Assembly: GCF_019805165.1 (NCBI RefSeq)
Contig: NZ_RWIJ01000038.1
Span: 1-52,792 of the forward strand
Source: Azospirillum sp. 412522
GTDB taxonomy: Bacteria > Pseudomonadota > Alphaproteobacteria > Azospirillales > Azospirillaceae
Length of the DNA stretch: 52,792 bases
Direction of reading: 5' to 3'
In this document: in pieces, positions 15,561 to 26,276 of the stretch
Numbering within the stretch: the first letter of the stretch is position 1
How the letters are laid out: each line of letters starts with the position of its first letter
The notes under the pieces: model-generated
Database searches by the model: none
Told to the model about the DNA's origin: nothing
The model's input: only the letters and a program-made list of their open reading frames with translations
Program-made: the position numbers and the translations under genes

Positions 15561-17399
15561 ATGAGCGTCCAGGCGACGACGATCCCGCGAGGTGTTGGGC
15601 GCATGAACAGCACGCCGACGGCTACGGTCTCCATCCCCTCCCTTGCCGCCACCCCCTGCCCGTCCCCGGCTGGGGGTGGCGGGGAGTCGACCGCCTTCCG
15701 CCGCCAGATGGACGAGGTTGTCGCCCGCATCCCGATGCACGCCATCCGGTCGGTGCTGGACGCGGTCGAAGGGGCGTCCAGCCCGAACGGCGAACGGGCG
15801 CGTCACCTGCGCGATGCGCTGGTCGACCATTTCAACCGCCTGCGGCCGATGAAGGCGCGGCGCCTGTTCACCAGCCTGTTCGAACCCTTCCTGGTCGACG
15901 ACCCCATCCTCTACCGCTCGGGCGACTCGGTGCCGGCGCTGATCCAGCGGGTGGACATGGGCGGCATCTGGACGGCGCTCACCCGTTATGCCTTTCCGGG
16001 CCTTGCGGCCGAGGTGCAGAGCCGGCTGGACGCCCTGGCGCGCGACGCGATGCTGGACGCCGTCCTGGCCAGCCCCGACGCGATGGTGATGCGCGAGCTG
16101 ATGCGGAAGGAGGCGCTCGACTTCCTCTACGCCCTGGCCGGCGACCGCAAGCTGACCGACCGTTTCCTGGCGCTGGCGAACGACGAGGCGCACCACGACG
16201 CCGTGCTGCGCACCCAGTATCTCGTCCGCAAGGCGCCGATCGACGGCGACCTGCTGGGCTTCGTCCGCGCCCTGCTGGAGCACAACGAGGCGCTGGTGCC
16301 GCTGACCGAGCGGATGCGCCGCGACATCGAGGAGCTGCGGATGGGGGAGATGCCGGGCGCCTCCGACCCGCGGTCCGCCGCTCCATATTCCGCCGCCCCA
16401 TACTCAGCCGAGGTGGACTGCCAGTCGGCGCTGATGGTCGGCTTCGTCCGCCGGGTGCGCGATCTCGGCCTGCCCTTCCGCGACCAGTCGCAGGTGCTGG
16501 CCTGGTTCGCCCCGCTCTACGGGCTGAACGTCAAGCGGCGCTACGACGTGTTCCTGCGCCATGTGCGCGAGCATGGCGGCTCGGGCGGCCCGGCGGTACG
16601 CGAGTCGCACCCGCTGCTGCGCGCCCTGCTCTGCCATTTCCACGCCACCTGCACCACCATCCGCGAGGTGGTGGACGGCATGTTCGGCGACATGGAGATC
16701 CAAGGCAGGGAGATCGGGGACGGCGGGGTCCTCTCGGCGCCCGCCCCGACCCGCGCCCTGCTGGGCGAGGCGGTGGAGCGGTTCGACCGCGTGCTGACGG
16801 CGTTGTCGGGCACCGGCTCCCTCGCCAGCCGCTCGACCGGGCCGGCCCTGCGGGCGGAGCTGGCGGCGGTCAGTCGTGCGCTGACCGGCACGGTGATGCC
16901 GGCGCTGGCCGCAAGGCTGCAGACGGCGATGAACGCCCGCCACGCCCCGGTGCCCGACCATGACGACATCGTCTGGCTGCTGGACCTGGTCTGGCGCTGG
17001 GGCCGCACCCTCGGCAATGCCGGCTACGCCAACCCGGAGCTGAAGTCGCTGCGCCTCTATGCGGTGGAGACCGGCCGCCTCGCCTTTCTCCAGGCGATGA
17101 AGGCCGAGCCGCAGGAGAGGCCGGCCCAGCGCATGGCGCACCTGCTGCGCATCCGCCGGCTGATGGCGGCGATGGGCGAGACGGTGGACGGCTGGATCAG
17201 CCCGGTCAGCCAGGGCCTGCACCGGGTGGTTTACAGCTATCTGGAGGCCGACGGCGGGATCGCGGCGGACGAATGGTCGGTGATCGACGCCTTCGTCGCC
17301 AGCGTGCGCAGCGAGCTGAGCCGGTCGCGCAACTGGCAGAGCGCCGATTTCGTCGACATCCTGCGGCTGTACGGGACAAGACGGCAAGCGGAGGGGTGA
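15561..17399 (+). CDS. Unknown large alpha-helical protein
   Basis: 612 aa, mostly helical, soluble, no signal peptide or transmembrane segment. Two starts are possible: ATG 15561 and ATG 15603; neither has a strong ribosome site. Residues about 1-50 are low-complexity (Ser/Thr/Pro/Gly) and overlap a GC-rich inverted repeat. The rest is rich in helices with paired Arg/Asp/Glu (LRDALVDHFNRLRPMKARRLF, MVMRELMRKEALDFLYAL), then a linker with repeated A-P-Y-S-A near 275, and a second helical half ending about residue 605. I do not recognise the family; weak similarity in feel to regulatory or partner proteins of the replication region is not evidence. It lies directly upstream of dnaN on the same strand, 153 bp away. 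Confidence 0.75.
   Translation: MSVQATTIPRGVGRMNSTPTATVSIPSLAATPCPSPAGGGGESTAFRRQMDEVVARIPMHAIRSVLDAVEGASSPNGERARHLRDALVDHFNRLRPMKARRLFTSLFEPFLVDDPILYRSGDSVPALIQRVDMGGIWTALTRYAFPGLAAEVQSRLDALARDAMLDAVLASPDAMVMRELMRKEALDFLYALAGDRKLTDRFLALANDEAHHDAVLRTQYLVRKAPIDGDLLGFVRALLEHNEALVPLTERMRRDIEELRMGEMPGASDPRSAAPYSAAPYSAEVDCQSALMVGFVRRVRDLGLPFRDQSQVLAWFAPLYGLNVKRRYDVFLRHVREHGGSGGPAVRESHPLLRALLCHFHATCTTIREVVDGMFGDMEIQGREIGDGGVLSAPAPTRALLGEAVERFDRVLTALSGTGSLASRSTGPALRAELAAVSRALTGTVMPALAARLQTAMNARHAPVPDHDDIVWLLDLVWRWGRTLGNAGYANPELKSLRLYAVETGRLAFLQAMKAEPQERPAQRMAHLLRIRRLMAAMGETVDGWISPVSQGLHRVVYSYLEADGGIAADEWSVIDAFVASVRSELSRSRNWQSADFVDILRLYGTRRQAEG
15646..15682. repeat. Perfect 11-bp inverted repeat inside 5' coding region
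   Basis: CCGCCACCCCC (15646-15656) pairs with GGGGGTGGCGG (15672-15682), loop 15 nt. It lies within the low-complexity N-terminus of the unknown 612-aa protein and resembles the C-rich/G-rich arms of the intergenic palindromes elsewhere in the window. Confidence 0.7.
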
Positions 17400-17457
17400 A
17401 ATCCCGCTCGGCCGAAGGCCTGAGCCGCAACAATTTGGTTCGGTGCAACCATCGATG

Positions 17458-17466
17458 TGGTATGAT
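17458..17466 (+). promoter_or_regulatory. Extended -10 element, candidate dnaN promoter
   Basis: TGGTATGAT matches the extended -10 form TGnTATAAT at five of six core positions and lies 86 bp before the dnaN start. No good -35 box is seen at standard spacing (TTGGTT at 17435-17440 is 20 bp away). Confidence 0.35.
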
Positions 17467-17552
17467 GCGCGCCCGCTCGGGGCGGGACGGCCGGACAACG
17501 GCCGGCCTCCCGGCGGGCTTCGCAAACTCAGCCCCGCCGAGACGACGCCAGC

Positions 17553-18683
17553 ATGAACATCACCATCGAACGCGCCGCCCTTCTCCGTTCCCTGGGTCAC
17601 GTGCAGAGTGTGGTCGAGCGGCGGAACACCATTCCGATCCTGTCCAACGTCCTGCTGCGCGCCGGCGACGGCGAACTGTCGCTGGCCGCCACCGACATGG
17701 ATCTGGAGATCGTGGAGACGGTGCCGGCGACGGTCGGGCGTCCCGGCGGCACCACGGCGCCGGCCCACACCCTGTTCGACATCGTCCGCAAGCTGCCCGA
17801 CGGCAGCCAGGTGGAGCTGGACATCGCCGGCGACGGCACCATCCTGACGCTGCGCGCCGGCCGGTCGCAGTTCAAGCTGTCCTGCCTGCCGGTGGAGGAT
17901 TTCCCGCAGCTCTCCAGCGGCGACCTGAAGCACAATTTCTCGGTCGCCGCCGCCGACCTGCGCGGGCTGATCGACCGCACCCGCTTCGCCATCTCCACCG
18001 AGGAGACGCGCTACTACCTGAACGGCATCTACCTGCACGCCGCCAAGAGCAAGACGGGCAGCCTGGAGACGCCGGTGCTGCGCGCCGTCGCCACCGACGG
18101 CCACCGGCTGGCGCGGGTCGAGATGCCGCTGCCGGACGGCGCCGAGGCCATCCCCGGCGTCATCATCCCGCGCAAGACCGTCACCGAGATCCGCAAGCTG
18201 GTCGACGAGGCGGCCGACCGCATCGAGCTGTCGATGTCCGACAACAAGATCCGCTTCGGCTTCGACAGCGTCGTCGTCACCTCCAAGCTGATCGACGGCA
18301 CCTTCCCCGACTATGAGCGGGTGATCCCGGTCGGCAACGACAAGGTGATGGAGGTCGACGCCAAGCTGTTCGCCGCCGCCGTCGACCGCGTCGCCACCAT
18401 CTCCACCGAGAAGAGCCGGGCGGTGAAGCTGTCGCTGGTCCGCGGCGCGCTGACCCTGTCGGCGACCAGCCCGGAATCGGGCAGCGCCACCGAGGAGCTG
18501 GAGGTCAATTACCAGGAATCCCCCCTGGAAATCGGCTTCAACTCTCGCTATCTGCTGGACATCACGCAGCAGATCGAGGGCGAGGGCGCCCAGTTCACGC
18601 TGGCCGACGCAGCGTCGCCGACCATCATCCGCGACGTCGCCGACAGCACCGCGCTCTATGTCCTGATGCCGATGCGCGTGTGA
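17553..18683 (+). CDS. dnaN: DNA polymerase III beta subunit (sliding clamp)
   Basis: 376 aa, standard length. The clamp dimer encircles DNA and holds Pol III and other enzymes on it. Opening MNITIERAALLRSLGHVQSVVERRNTIPILSNVLL and the ending Y-V-L-M-P-M-R-V are diagnostic; three clamp domains of roughly 125 residues can be followed. recF comes next and gyrB after it, the classical order, but dnaA is not the upstream neighbour. Confidence 0.98.
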   Translation: MNITIERAALLRSLGHVQSVVERRNTIPILSNVLLRAGDGELSLAATDMDLEIVETVPATVGRPGGTTAPAHTLFDIVRKLPDGSQVELDIAGDGTILTLRAGRSQFKLSCLPVEDFPQLSSGDLKHNFSVAAADLRGLIDRTRFAISTEETRYYLNGIYLHAAKSKTGSLETPVLRAVATDGHRLARVEMPLPDGAEAIPGVIIPRKTVTEIRKLVDEAADRIELSMSDNKIRFGFDSVVVTSKLIDGTFPDYERVIPVGNDKVMEVDAKLFAAAVDRVATISTEKSRAVKLSLVRGALTLSATSPESGSATEELEVNYQESPLEIGFNSRYLLDITQQIEGEGAQFTLADAASPTIIRDVADSTALYVLMPMRV

Positions 18684-18747
18684 TGGGGCTGCGGGGATCC
18701 TCCCCGCCCCGGGCGGAACGGACCAGTTGCAGCACACGGCAGTTTCG

Positions 18748-19938
18748 ATGAGCGGCGGCGCCCCGGTGTCCGCCGCAACTCCGGCTTCGGCACCGGCACC
18801 GGCGTTGTCGGTGCGGCGGATGACGCTGACGCGCTTCCGCGGCTACGACTCCGCACGGCTGGAACCCGACCACCGTCCCGTCGCCCTGATCGGCCCGAAC
18901 GGGGCCGGCAAGACCAACCTGCTGGAGGCCGTCAGCTTCCTCGCCCCCGGCCGCGGCATCCGCGGCGCCCGGCTGGCCGAGGTGGAGCGGCTGGGCTCCC
19001 CCCCCGGTGCCGGCTGGGCGGTGGCGGCGACGCTCGACACCCCGCTGGGTCCGGTGGAGATCGGCACCGGCCGCGAGCCCCATGACGGGAACCGCGCGTC
19101 GGACCGCGACCGCCGGCTGGTGCGCATCGACGGCCATCCGGCCAAGGGCCAGACCGCGCTGGCCGACCATGTCGCCATGGTCTGGCTGACCCCGCAGATG
19201 GACCGGCTGTTCCTCGAAGGCTCGAGCGGACGGCGCCGCTTCCTCGACCGGCTGGTCTTCGGCTTCGACCCCGCCCATGCCGGGCGGCTGTCGCGCTATG
19301 AGCATGCCCTGCGCGAACGCGCCCGGCTGCTGCGCGACGGCCGCTTCGACGAGGGCTGGCTCGGCGCGCTGGAGGACCAGATGGCGACCACCGGCATCGC
19401 CGTCGCCGCCGCGCGGCGCGAGGTGGTGCAGCGGCTGCGCGCCGCCTGCGCCCGCTCGGTCGGCCCCTTCCCCGGCGCCGACCTCGCCGTCGCCGGCACG
19501 GTGGAACGCTGGCTGGACGAGGGGCCGGCGCTGGCGGCGGAGGATTCGCTGCGCGACAGCTTGCGCATGGGCCGTCGGGCCGACGCCGATGGCGGCGGCG
19601 CCACGGTGGGGCCGCACAAGAGCGATCTCGCCGTCCGCCATGCGCCCAAGGACATGCCGGCGGCCTTCTGTTCGACCGGCGAGCAGAAGGCGCTGCTGAT
19701 CGCCATCGTGCTGGCCAACGCCCGGCTGCTGGCGGCCGAACGCGGCGCCGCCCCGATCCTTCTGCTGGACGAGGTGGCGGCCCACCTCGACCCCGAGCGG
19801 CGCGCCGCGCTGTTCGGCGAAATCCTGGCCTTGGGCGCCCAGGCCTGGATGACCGGCACCGACGAGGGGGTTTTCGACCCGCTCGGCGACGATGCGCGGC
19901 GCTTCCGCATCGAAGACGCCCACATCCGCCCCGGATAG
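18748..19938 (+). CDS. recF: DNA replication and repair protein RecF
   Basis: About 396 aa SMC-like ATPase that, with RecO and RecR, loads RecA at gapped DNA. Walker A GPNGAGKTNLLEAV follows RMTLTRFRGYDSARL. The ABC signature is C-S-T-G-E-Q-K-A-L-L-I-A-I-V, and Walker B is I-L-L-L-D-E-V-A-A-H-L-D. The start is uncertain: ATG 18748 is given, but a TTG at 18727 adds seven residues, and in both cases the first about 30 residues are an Ala/Pro-rich extension before the conserved core. It starts 64 bp after dnaN. Confidence 0.95.
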   Translation: MSGGAPVSAATPASAPAPALSVRRMTLTRFRGYDSARLEPDHRPVALIGPNGAGKTNLLEAVSFLAPGRGIRGARLAEVERLGSPPGAGWAVAATLDTPLGPVEIGTGREPHDGNRASDRDRRLVRIDGHPAKGQTALADHVAMVWLTPQMDRLFLEGSSGRRRFLDRLVFGFDPAHAGRLSRYEHALRERARLLRDGRFDEGWLGALEDQMATTGIAVAAARREVVQRLRAACARSVGPFPGADLAVAGTVERWLDEGPALAAEDSLRDSLRMGRRADADGGGATVGPHKSDLAVRHAPKDMPAAFCSTGEQKALLIAIVLANARLLAAERGAAPILLLDEVAAHLDPERRAALFGEILALGAQAWMTGTDEGVFDPLGDDARRFRIEDAHIRPG

Positions 19939-20028
19939 GGGTGGAAACTCGGGAAAAGTCCCGGAAAAAAAGCATGCTGACGCACGCTAAACCGCCGAAT
20001 CCGCAACCGAATCTGTTATAGTCGACGC

Positions 20029-22512
<2,484 letters not shown>

Positions 22513-22545
22513 CGCTGGTGGTGGTGGTCAGTTAAGCAAAGAATG

Positions 22546-22577
22546 AAAAAGCGGAGCCGTGAAGGCTCTGCTTTTTT
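22546..22577 (+). terminator. Rho-independent terminator after gyrB
   Basis: AAAAAGCGGAGCC (22546-22558) pairs with GGCTCTGCTTTTT (22564-22576), one wobble pair, followed by T. It lies between gyrB and the convergent SDR gene and could act on both. Confidence 0.9.
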
Positions 22578-22613
22578 AACACCCGCACGGCGAGCCGCAG
22601 GTCTTTCCCAATC

Positions 22614-23384
22614 CTACTGCTGCGCCTCGCGCGCTTTCCGGGCCATTTCGTTGAGCGTCGTCACCGCCTCGTCGAAGCGATGCTCCGCCTCGGCCTGGCG
22701 CTGGAAGGCGACGCGCTGCACCAGGATCTCGCTCGGTGTCGGCTGCTGCTGGAACAGCGCCATCACTTCGTCGATGAAGTCGGCCAGCGGCAGATAGCCC
22801 GGACGGGTGGCTTGCCCCGGGGTGAGGTCGGTCTGCACCGCCGGCGGCACCAGTTCGATGACCTCGACCCTGCCCTTCAGCGCCTCGCGCAGGGCGACGG
22901 TGTAGCTGTGCATGGCCGCCTTGGTCGCCGAATAGGTCGGGGCGGCCACGAGCGGCACGAAAGCCAGGCCGGAGGTGACGTTGACCAGGGCCGCATCGGG
23001 CTGGCGGCCCAGATGCTCGACCAGGGCATCGGTCAGCCGGATGGGGCCGAGCAGGTTGGTGGCGACCGTCGCTTCGGCGTCGGCAAGGTCGCGCTGCCGG
23101 TCCAGCGCCTCGAAGCGCATGATCCCGGCATTGTTGATCAGCACGTTGAGAGCCGGATGCTGCGCCGTCACCCGCCGTGCGAAGTCGGCGACGCCCGCGG
23201 CGCTGTCGGCATCGAAGGTCATGGCGTGCATGTTGGGACGGCCGGAGACCGCCTCCAGCAGCACCTCTTCCCGGCGGCCGGCGACGATCACACTATTGCC
23301 GAGATCATGAAAACGGTGGGCCAGAGCCTTGCCGATCCCTGAACCGCCACCGGTGATCAGGATGGTGTTCCCTTGGGTCTTCAT
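22614..23384 (-). CDS. Short-chain dehydrogenase/reductase, DltE-like
   Basis: 256 aa classical SDR. T-G-G-G-S-G-I-G-K binds NAD(P) at the N-terminus, N-N-A-G-I is the structural motif, and catalytic S...Y-S-A-T-K is present (Ser in VNVTSGLA, Tyr and Lys in PTYSATKAA). This subgroup is often called DltE or uncharacterised oxidoreductase; the substrate is unknown. ATG 23384 is preceded by AAGGAAAG at good spacing. Divergent from the HxlR regulator over a 102-bp spacer with an inverted repeat, which makes it that regulator's likely target, perhaps in response to electrophiles or quinones as for other HxlR systems. Confidence 0.93.
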   Translation of the reverse strand: MKTQGNTILITGGGSGIGKALAHRFHDLGNSVIVAGRREEVLLEAVSGRPNMHAMTFDADSAAGVADFARRVTAQHPALNVLINNAGIMRFEALDRQRDLADAEATVATNLLGPIRLTDALVEHLGRQPDAALVNVTSGLAFVPLVAAPTYSATKAAMHSYTVALREALKGRVEVIELVPPAVQTDLTPGQATRPGYLPLADFIDEVMALFQQQPTPSEILVQRVAFQRQAEAEHRFDEAVTTLNEMARKAREAQQ

Positions 23385-23426
23385 GAGCGTGACTTTCCTT
23401 GTTGTCCGCCTGAAAGCTATCTCCCA

Positions 23427-23445
23427 TACTTTCCAGGTAAAAGTA
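23427..23445. promoter_or_regulatory. Inverted repeat TACTTT-N7-AAAGTA, probable HxlR operator
   Basis: A perfect 6+6 bp inverted repeat with 7-bp spacer sits in the middle of the 102-bp divergent spacer of the SDR and HxlR genes. HxlR/DUF24 regulators are known to bind short palindromes of the TACTT/AAGTA type, so autoregulation plus control of the SDR is likely. Binding is inferred. Confidence 0.65.
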
Positions 23446-23486
23446 GGCACCGAAAAGATTTATACGCACCGAATGGAGAGTGTAGG

Positions 23487-23930
23487 ATGCGCAAGGCTTT
23501 GCCCGACCCGCAGATCGAGGCACGGCGCAGGCAGCCGCCTCCCGAGACGGTCGATCCGGTCATCGAAGCCTTGGTTCACGACATCATCGGCAAGGTGGCC
23601 GACAAGTGGACCATGCTGATCCTCGAAGCCCTGCACGAGCAGGGCACATTGCGGTTTACGCAACTCGGCAAGGCGGTGGGGCGGATCAGCCAGAAGATGC
23701 TGACCCAGACCGTGCGCCAGATGGAGAGGGACGGTCTGGTCCGGCGGACGGTGCATCCGGTCATCCCGCCCCATGTGGATTACACGCTTACGCCGCTCGG
23801 CGAGAGTTTGGGAGCGGCGTTCTGCGGCGTGTGGATCTGGGCGGAGACGCACCACGCCGAGATCCAGCAGGCACGGGCATCCTTCGCCGAACGTGAGGCG
23901 GCGACATCCCGCCTCATGGCAAGTGATTGA
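23487..23930 (+). CDS. HxlR-family winged-helix transcriptional regulator
   Basis: 147 aa. The HxlR domain spans about residues 24-115: VDPVIEALVHDIIGKVADKWTMLILEAL, then GTLRFTQLGKAVGRISQKMLTQTVRQMERDGLV (recognition helix), and YTLTPLGESL. The Trp in ADKWTM and the P-H-V-D-Y-T-L-T wing are hallmarks. No cysteine precedes the winged helix at the position used by some redox-sensing members; the only Cys is near residue 116, so a thiol switch is not obvious. ATG 23487 has GGAGAG upstream. It probably controls the divergent SDR gene. Confidence 0.93.
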   Translation: MRKALPDPQIEARRRQPPPETVDPVIEALVHDIIGKVADKWTMLILEALHEQGTLRFTQLGKAVGRISQKMLTQTVRQMERDGLVRRTVHPVIPPHVDYTLTPLGESLGAAFCGVWIWAETHHAEIQQARASFAEREAATSRLMASD

Positions 23931-23954
23931 TTCCCCAGCTTCCGCCTGTGCCCC

Positions 23955-26273
23955 TCAGATGATCACGCCGTGGTCCCTGCCGAAGGTCTTCAGCTTGTCG
24001 CGCAGGCTGTGGTCGGCGCCGGTGTAGAGCCCGCTCATGTATTGCCGCAGGGCCGCGACGTCGAGCGAGCGCAGCATGGTCTTCACCGGGCCGACCGACG
24101 GCGGCGACATCGACAGGGTACGGAAACCGACGCCGATCAGCGCCATGGCATCCAGCGGCCGGCCGGCCATCTCGCCGCAGATGCTGAGCGACACCTTGTG
24201 CCGGGCGCATTCGTCGACCAGCCGGCGCAGCACGCACAGCATCGCCGGCGCCAGCGGGTCGTAACGGGTCGAGGTGCGCGGATTGCCGCGGTCGGCGGCG
24301 AACAGATACTGGGTCAGGTCGTTGGATCCGACCGACAGGAAGTCCAGCTTGGGCAGCAGCGCCGGGAGTTGCCACAACAGCGACGGCACCTCCAGCATCG
24401 TGCCGACGCGCAGGCTGCCGGGCGGCTCCAGCCCCTGGGCCTCCAGACGCTTCAGCTCCAGCTCCAGCAGGCGGCGGGCGGCGTCGAACTCGGCGACCTC
24501 GGCGATCATCGGGAACATCACCGACAGCGGCCGGCCGGCGGCGGCCAGCAGCAAGGCCCGCAACTGCTGGCGCAGCAGCGACGGGTGGTCCAGCCCGATG
24601 CGCACGGCACGCCAGCCCAAGGCCGGGTTCTCCTCCTCGCCGCCGGTCATGTAGGGCAGCATCTTGTCGCCGCCGACATCCAGCGTGCGGAAGACGATCG
24701 GCTTGTGCCCGACCTCGTCCATGATGCGGGAATAGAGGGTGGTCTGCGCCGTCACGTCGGGATAGGAGGCCCGCACCATGAAGGGGATTTCGGTACGGTA
24801 GAGACCGACGCCCTCCGCCCCGCTGGCGGTCAGGTGCGGCAGGTCGATCAGCAGGCCGCAGTTCAGCTGGATCGAGATCGGCACGCCGTCGCGCGTCACC
24901 GAGGGCAGGTTGCGGATCTCCGCATACATCTGCTCCTTGCGGTGCTGCAACGCCACCGCCTCGGAGAAGGCCATCTGGATGTCTTCGGCCGGTCGGATGA
25001 AGACCGACCCATGGTCGCCGTCGACGATCAGCTGGTCGAGCGGCTCGATCCGGTTCAGCGCGTCGGCCGCCTGCACCACCGGAATGTTCAGCGCGCGGGC
25101 GACGATGCAGACATGGCTGGCCGGCGACCCTTCCTCCAGCAGCAGGCCGCGCAGGCGGGTGCGGTCGTAGTCCAGCAGCTCCGCCGGCCCCATCGAGCGG
25201 GCGACCAGGATCATGTCGTCCGGCAGGGTCGCGCCGTCGGTGCCACTGGTCTTGCCGGCCAGATGTTGCAGCAACCTGTTGGTCAGATCCTCGAAATCCA
25301 TCAACCGTTCCCGGATATAGGGATCGGTCAGATGGCTCATGCGGGCGCGGGTGTCGTTCTGCACCTGCTGCACCGCCGCCTCCGCGGTCAGGCCGACGCG
25401 GATCGCCTCGCGGATGCGCGACAGCCAGCCGCGGTCCTCGGCGAACATCCGGTAGGTCTCCAGGATGTCGCGCGGTTCGCTGAGGCCCGCCAGCGACGCC
25501 GCCTCCAGCAGGTCGTCGATGGCACTGTGCATGGTCTGGAGCGCGGTGTTGAAACGCTCCAGCTCGGCGTCGGCATCCTCCGCCACCATCTGGCGGACTG
25601 TCAGCTGCGGCCGGTGGATGACGGCGAGGCCCATGGCCAGCCCGGCGCTCATCGCCGTGCCCGACAGACGGGCCGGAAGCAGCACGGGGTCGCCGGTGGT
25701 GGTGACCTCAACCGGGTTGACCAGTTCGCTCTGGGCGACCAGCTCGGCGACGACCATGGCGATGGTCTGGAGGGTTTCCACCTCCTCCTCGACATAGCGG
25801 CGGCGGTCCTTGTGCTGGATCACCAGCACGCCGCGCACCTTGCTGCCACGCAGGATCGGCACGCCGGCCAGCGACTGGAACGGGTCCTCGCCGGTCTCCG
25901 GGCGGTAGGCGAAGCTGGGGTGGGAGGGCGCGTTGTCCAGCGCCACCGGGCGGGCGTGGCCGGCGATGTAGCCGACGATGCCCTCGCCCACGCGCAGGCG
26001 GGTGTTGTGGACGGCGGTCTTGTTCAGGCCCTCGGTGGAGAACAGCTCCAGCACCTCGCCGGCGCGCATGACGTAGCAGGAGCAGACGTCCGCCTTCATC
26101 TCCGCCGCGATCAGCGTGACGATCTTGTCCAGCCGGTCCTGACCCGACCCCGACCCGGCCATGATGTCGCGCAGCCGGGCGAGCAGCCGGCGCGACGAGG
26201 TGCCGTCGAAGCGGGGCTGCATCCCCCCGCCCATACCGCCGTCACCGGTTGCCGTGTCGAGGGTGTCCGTCAT
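23955..26273 (-). CDS. ptsP: Phosphoenolpyruvate--protein phosphotransferase PtsP (EI-Ntr)
   Basis: 772 aa. First enzyme of the nitrogen PTS: it takes phosphate from PEP and passes it through NPr to PtsN, linking nitrogen and carbon state to potassium transport and other targets. An N-terminal GAF domain (about residues 45-185) separates it from the sugar EI. The phospho-His lies in G-S-P-A-S-H-V-C-I-V-A (about residue 387), and the PEP-binding TIM barrel holds GVGLYRTEIPFM, RTLDVGGDKMLPY and FLSVGSNDLTQYLFAADR. Three bases after the nitronate monooxygenase stop, so co-transcribed with it and lysC. Confidence 0.97.
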   Translation of the reverse strand: MTDTLDTATGDGGMGGGMQPRFDGTSSRRLLARLRDIMAGSGSGQDRLDKIVTLIAAEMKADVCSCYVMRAGEVLELFSTEGLNKTAVHNTRLRVGEGIVGYIAGHARPVALDNAPSHPSFAYRPETGEDPFQSLAGVPILRGSKVRGVLVIQHKDRRRYVEEEVETLQTIAMVVAELVAQSELVNPVEVTTTGDPVLLPARLSGTAMSAGLAMGLAVIHRPQLTVRQMVAEDADAELERFNTALQTMHSAIDDLLEAASLAGLSEPRDILETYRMFAEDRGWLSRIREAIRVGLTAEAAVQQVQNDTRARMSHLTDPYIRERLMDFEDLTNRLLQHLAGKTSGTDGATLPDDMILVARSMGPAELLDYDRTRLRGLLLEEGSPASHVCIVARALNIPVVQAADALNRIEPLDQLIVDGDHGSVFIRPAEDIQMAFSEAVALQHRKEQMYAEIRNLPSVTRDGVPISIQLNCGLLIDLPHLTASGAEGVGLYRTEIPFMVRASYPDVTAQTTLYSRIMDEVGHKPIVFRTLDVGGDKMLPYMTGGEEENPALGWRAVRIGLDHPSLLRQQLRALLLAAAGRPLSVMFPMIAEVAEFDAARRLLELELKRLEAQGLEPPGSLRVGTMLEVPSLLWQLPALLPKLDFLSVGSNDLTQYLFAADRGNPRTSTRYDPLAPAMLCVLRRLVDECARHKVSLSICGEMAGRPLDAMALIGVGFRTLSMSPPSVGPVKTMLRSLDVAALRQYMSGLYTGADHSLRDKLKTFGRDHGVII

Positions 26274-26276
26274 CGG

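Noticed and set aside
15434..17552. Replication origin near dnaN
   Set aside because: AT-rich stretch is present but no DnaA-box cluster was seen and dnaA is absent.
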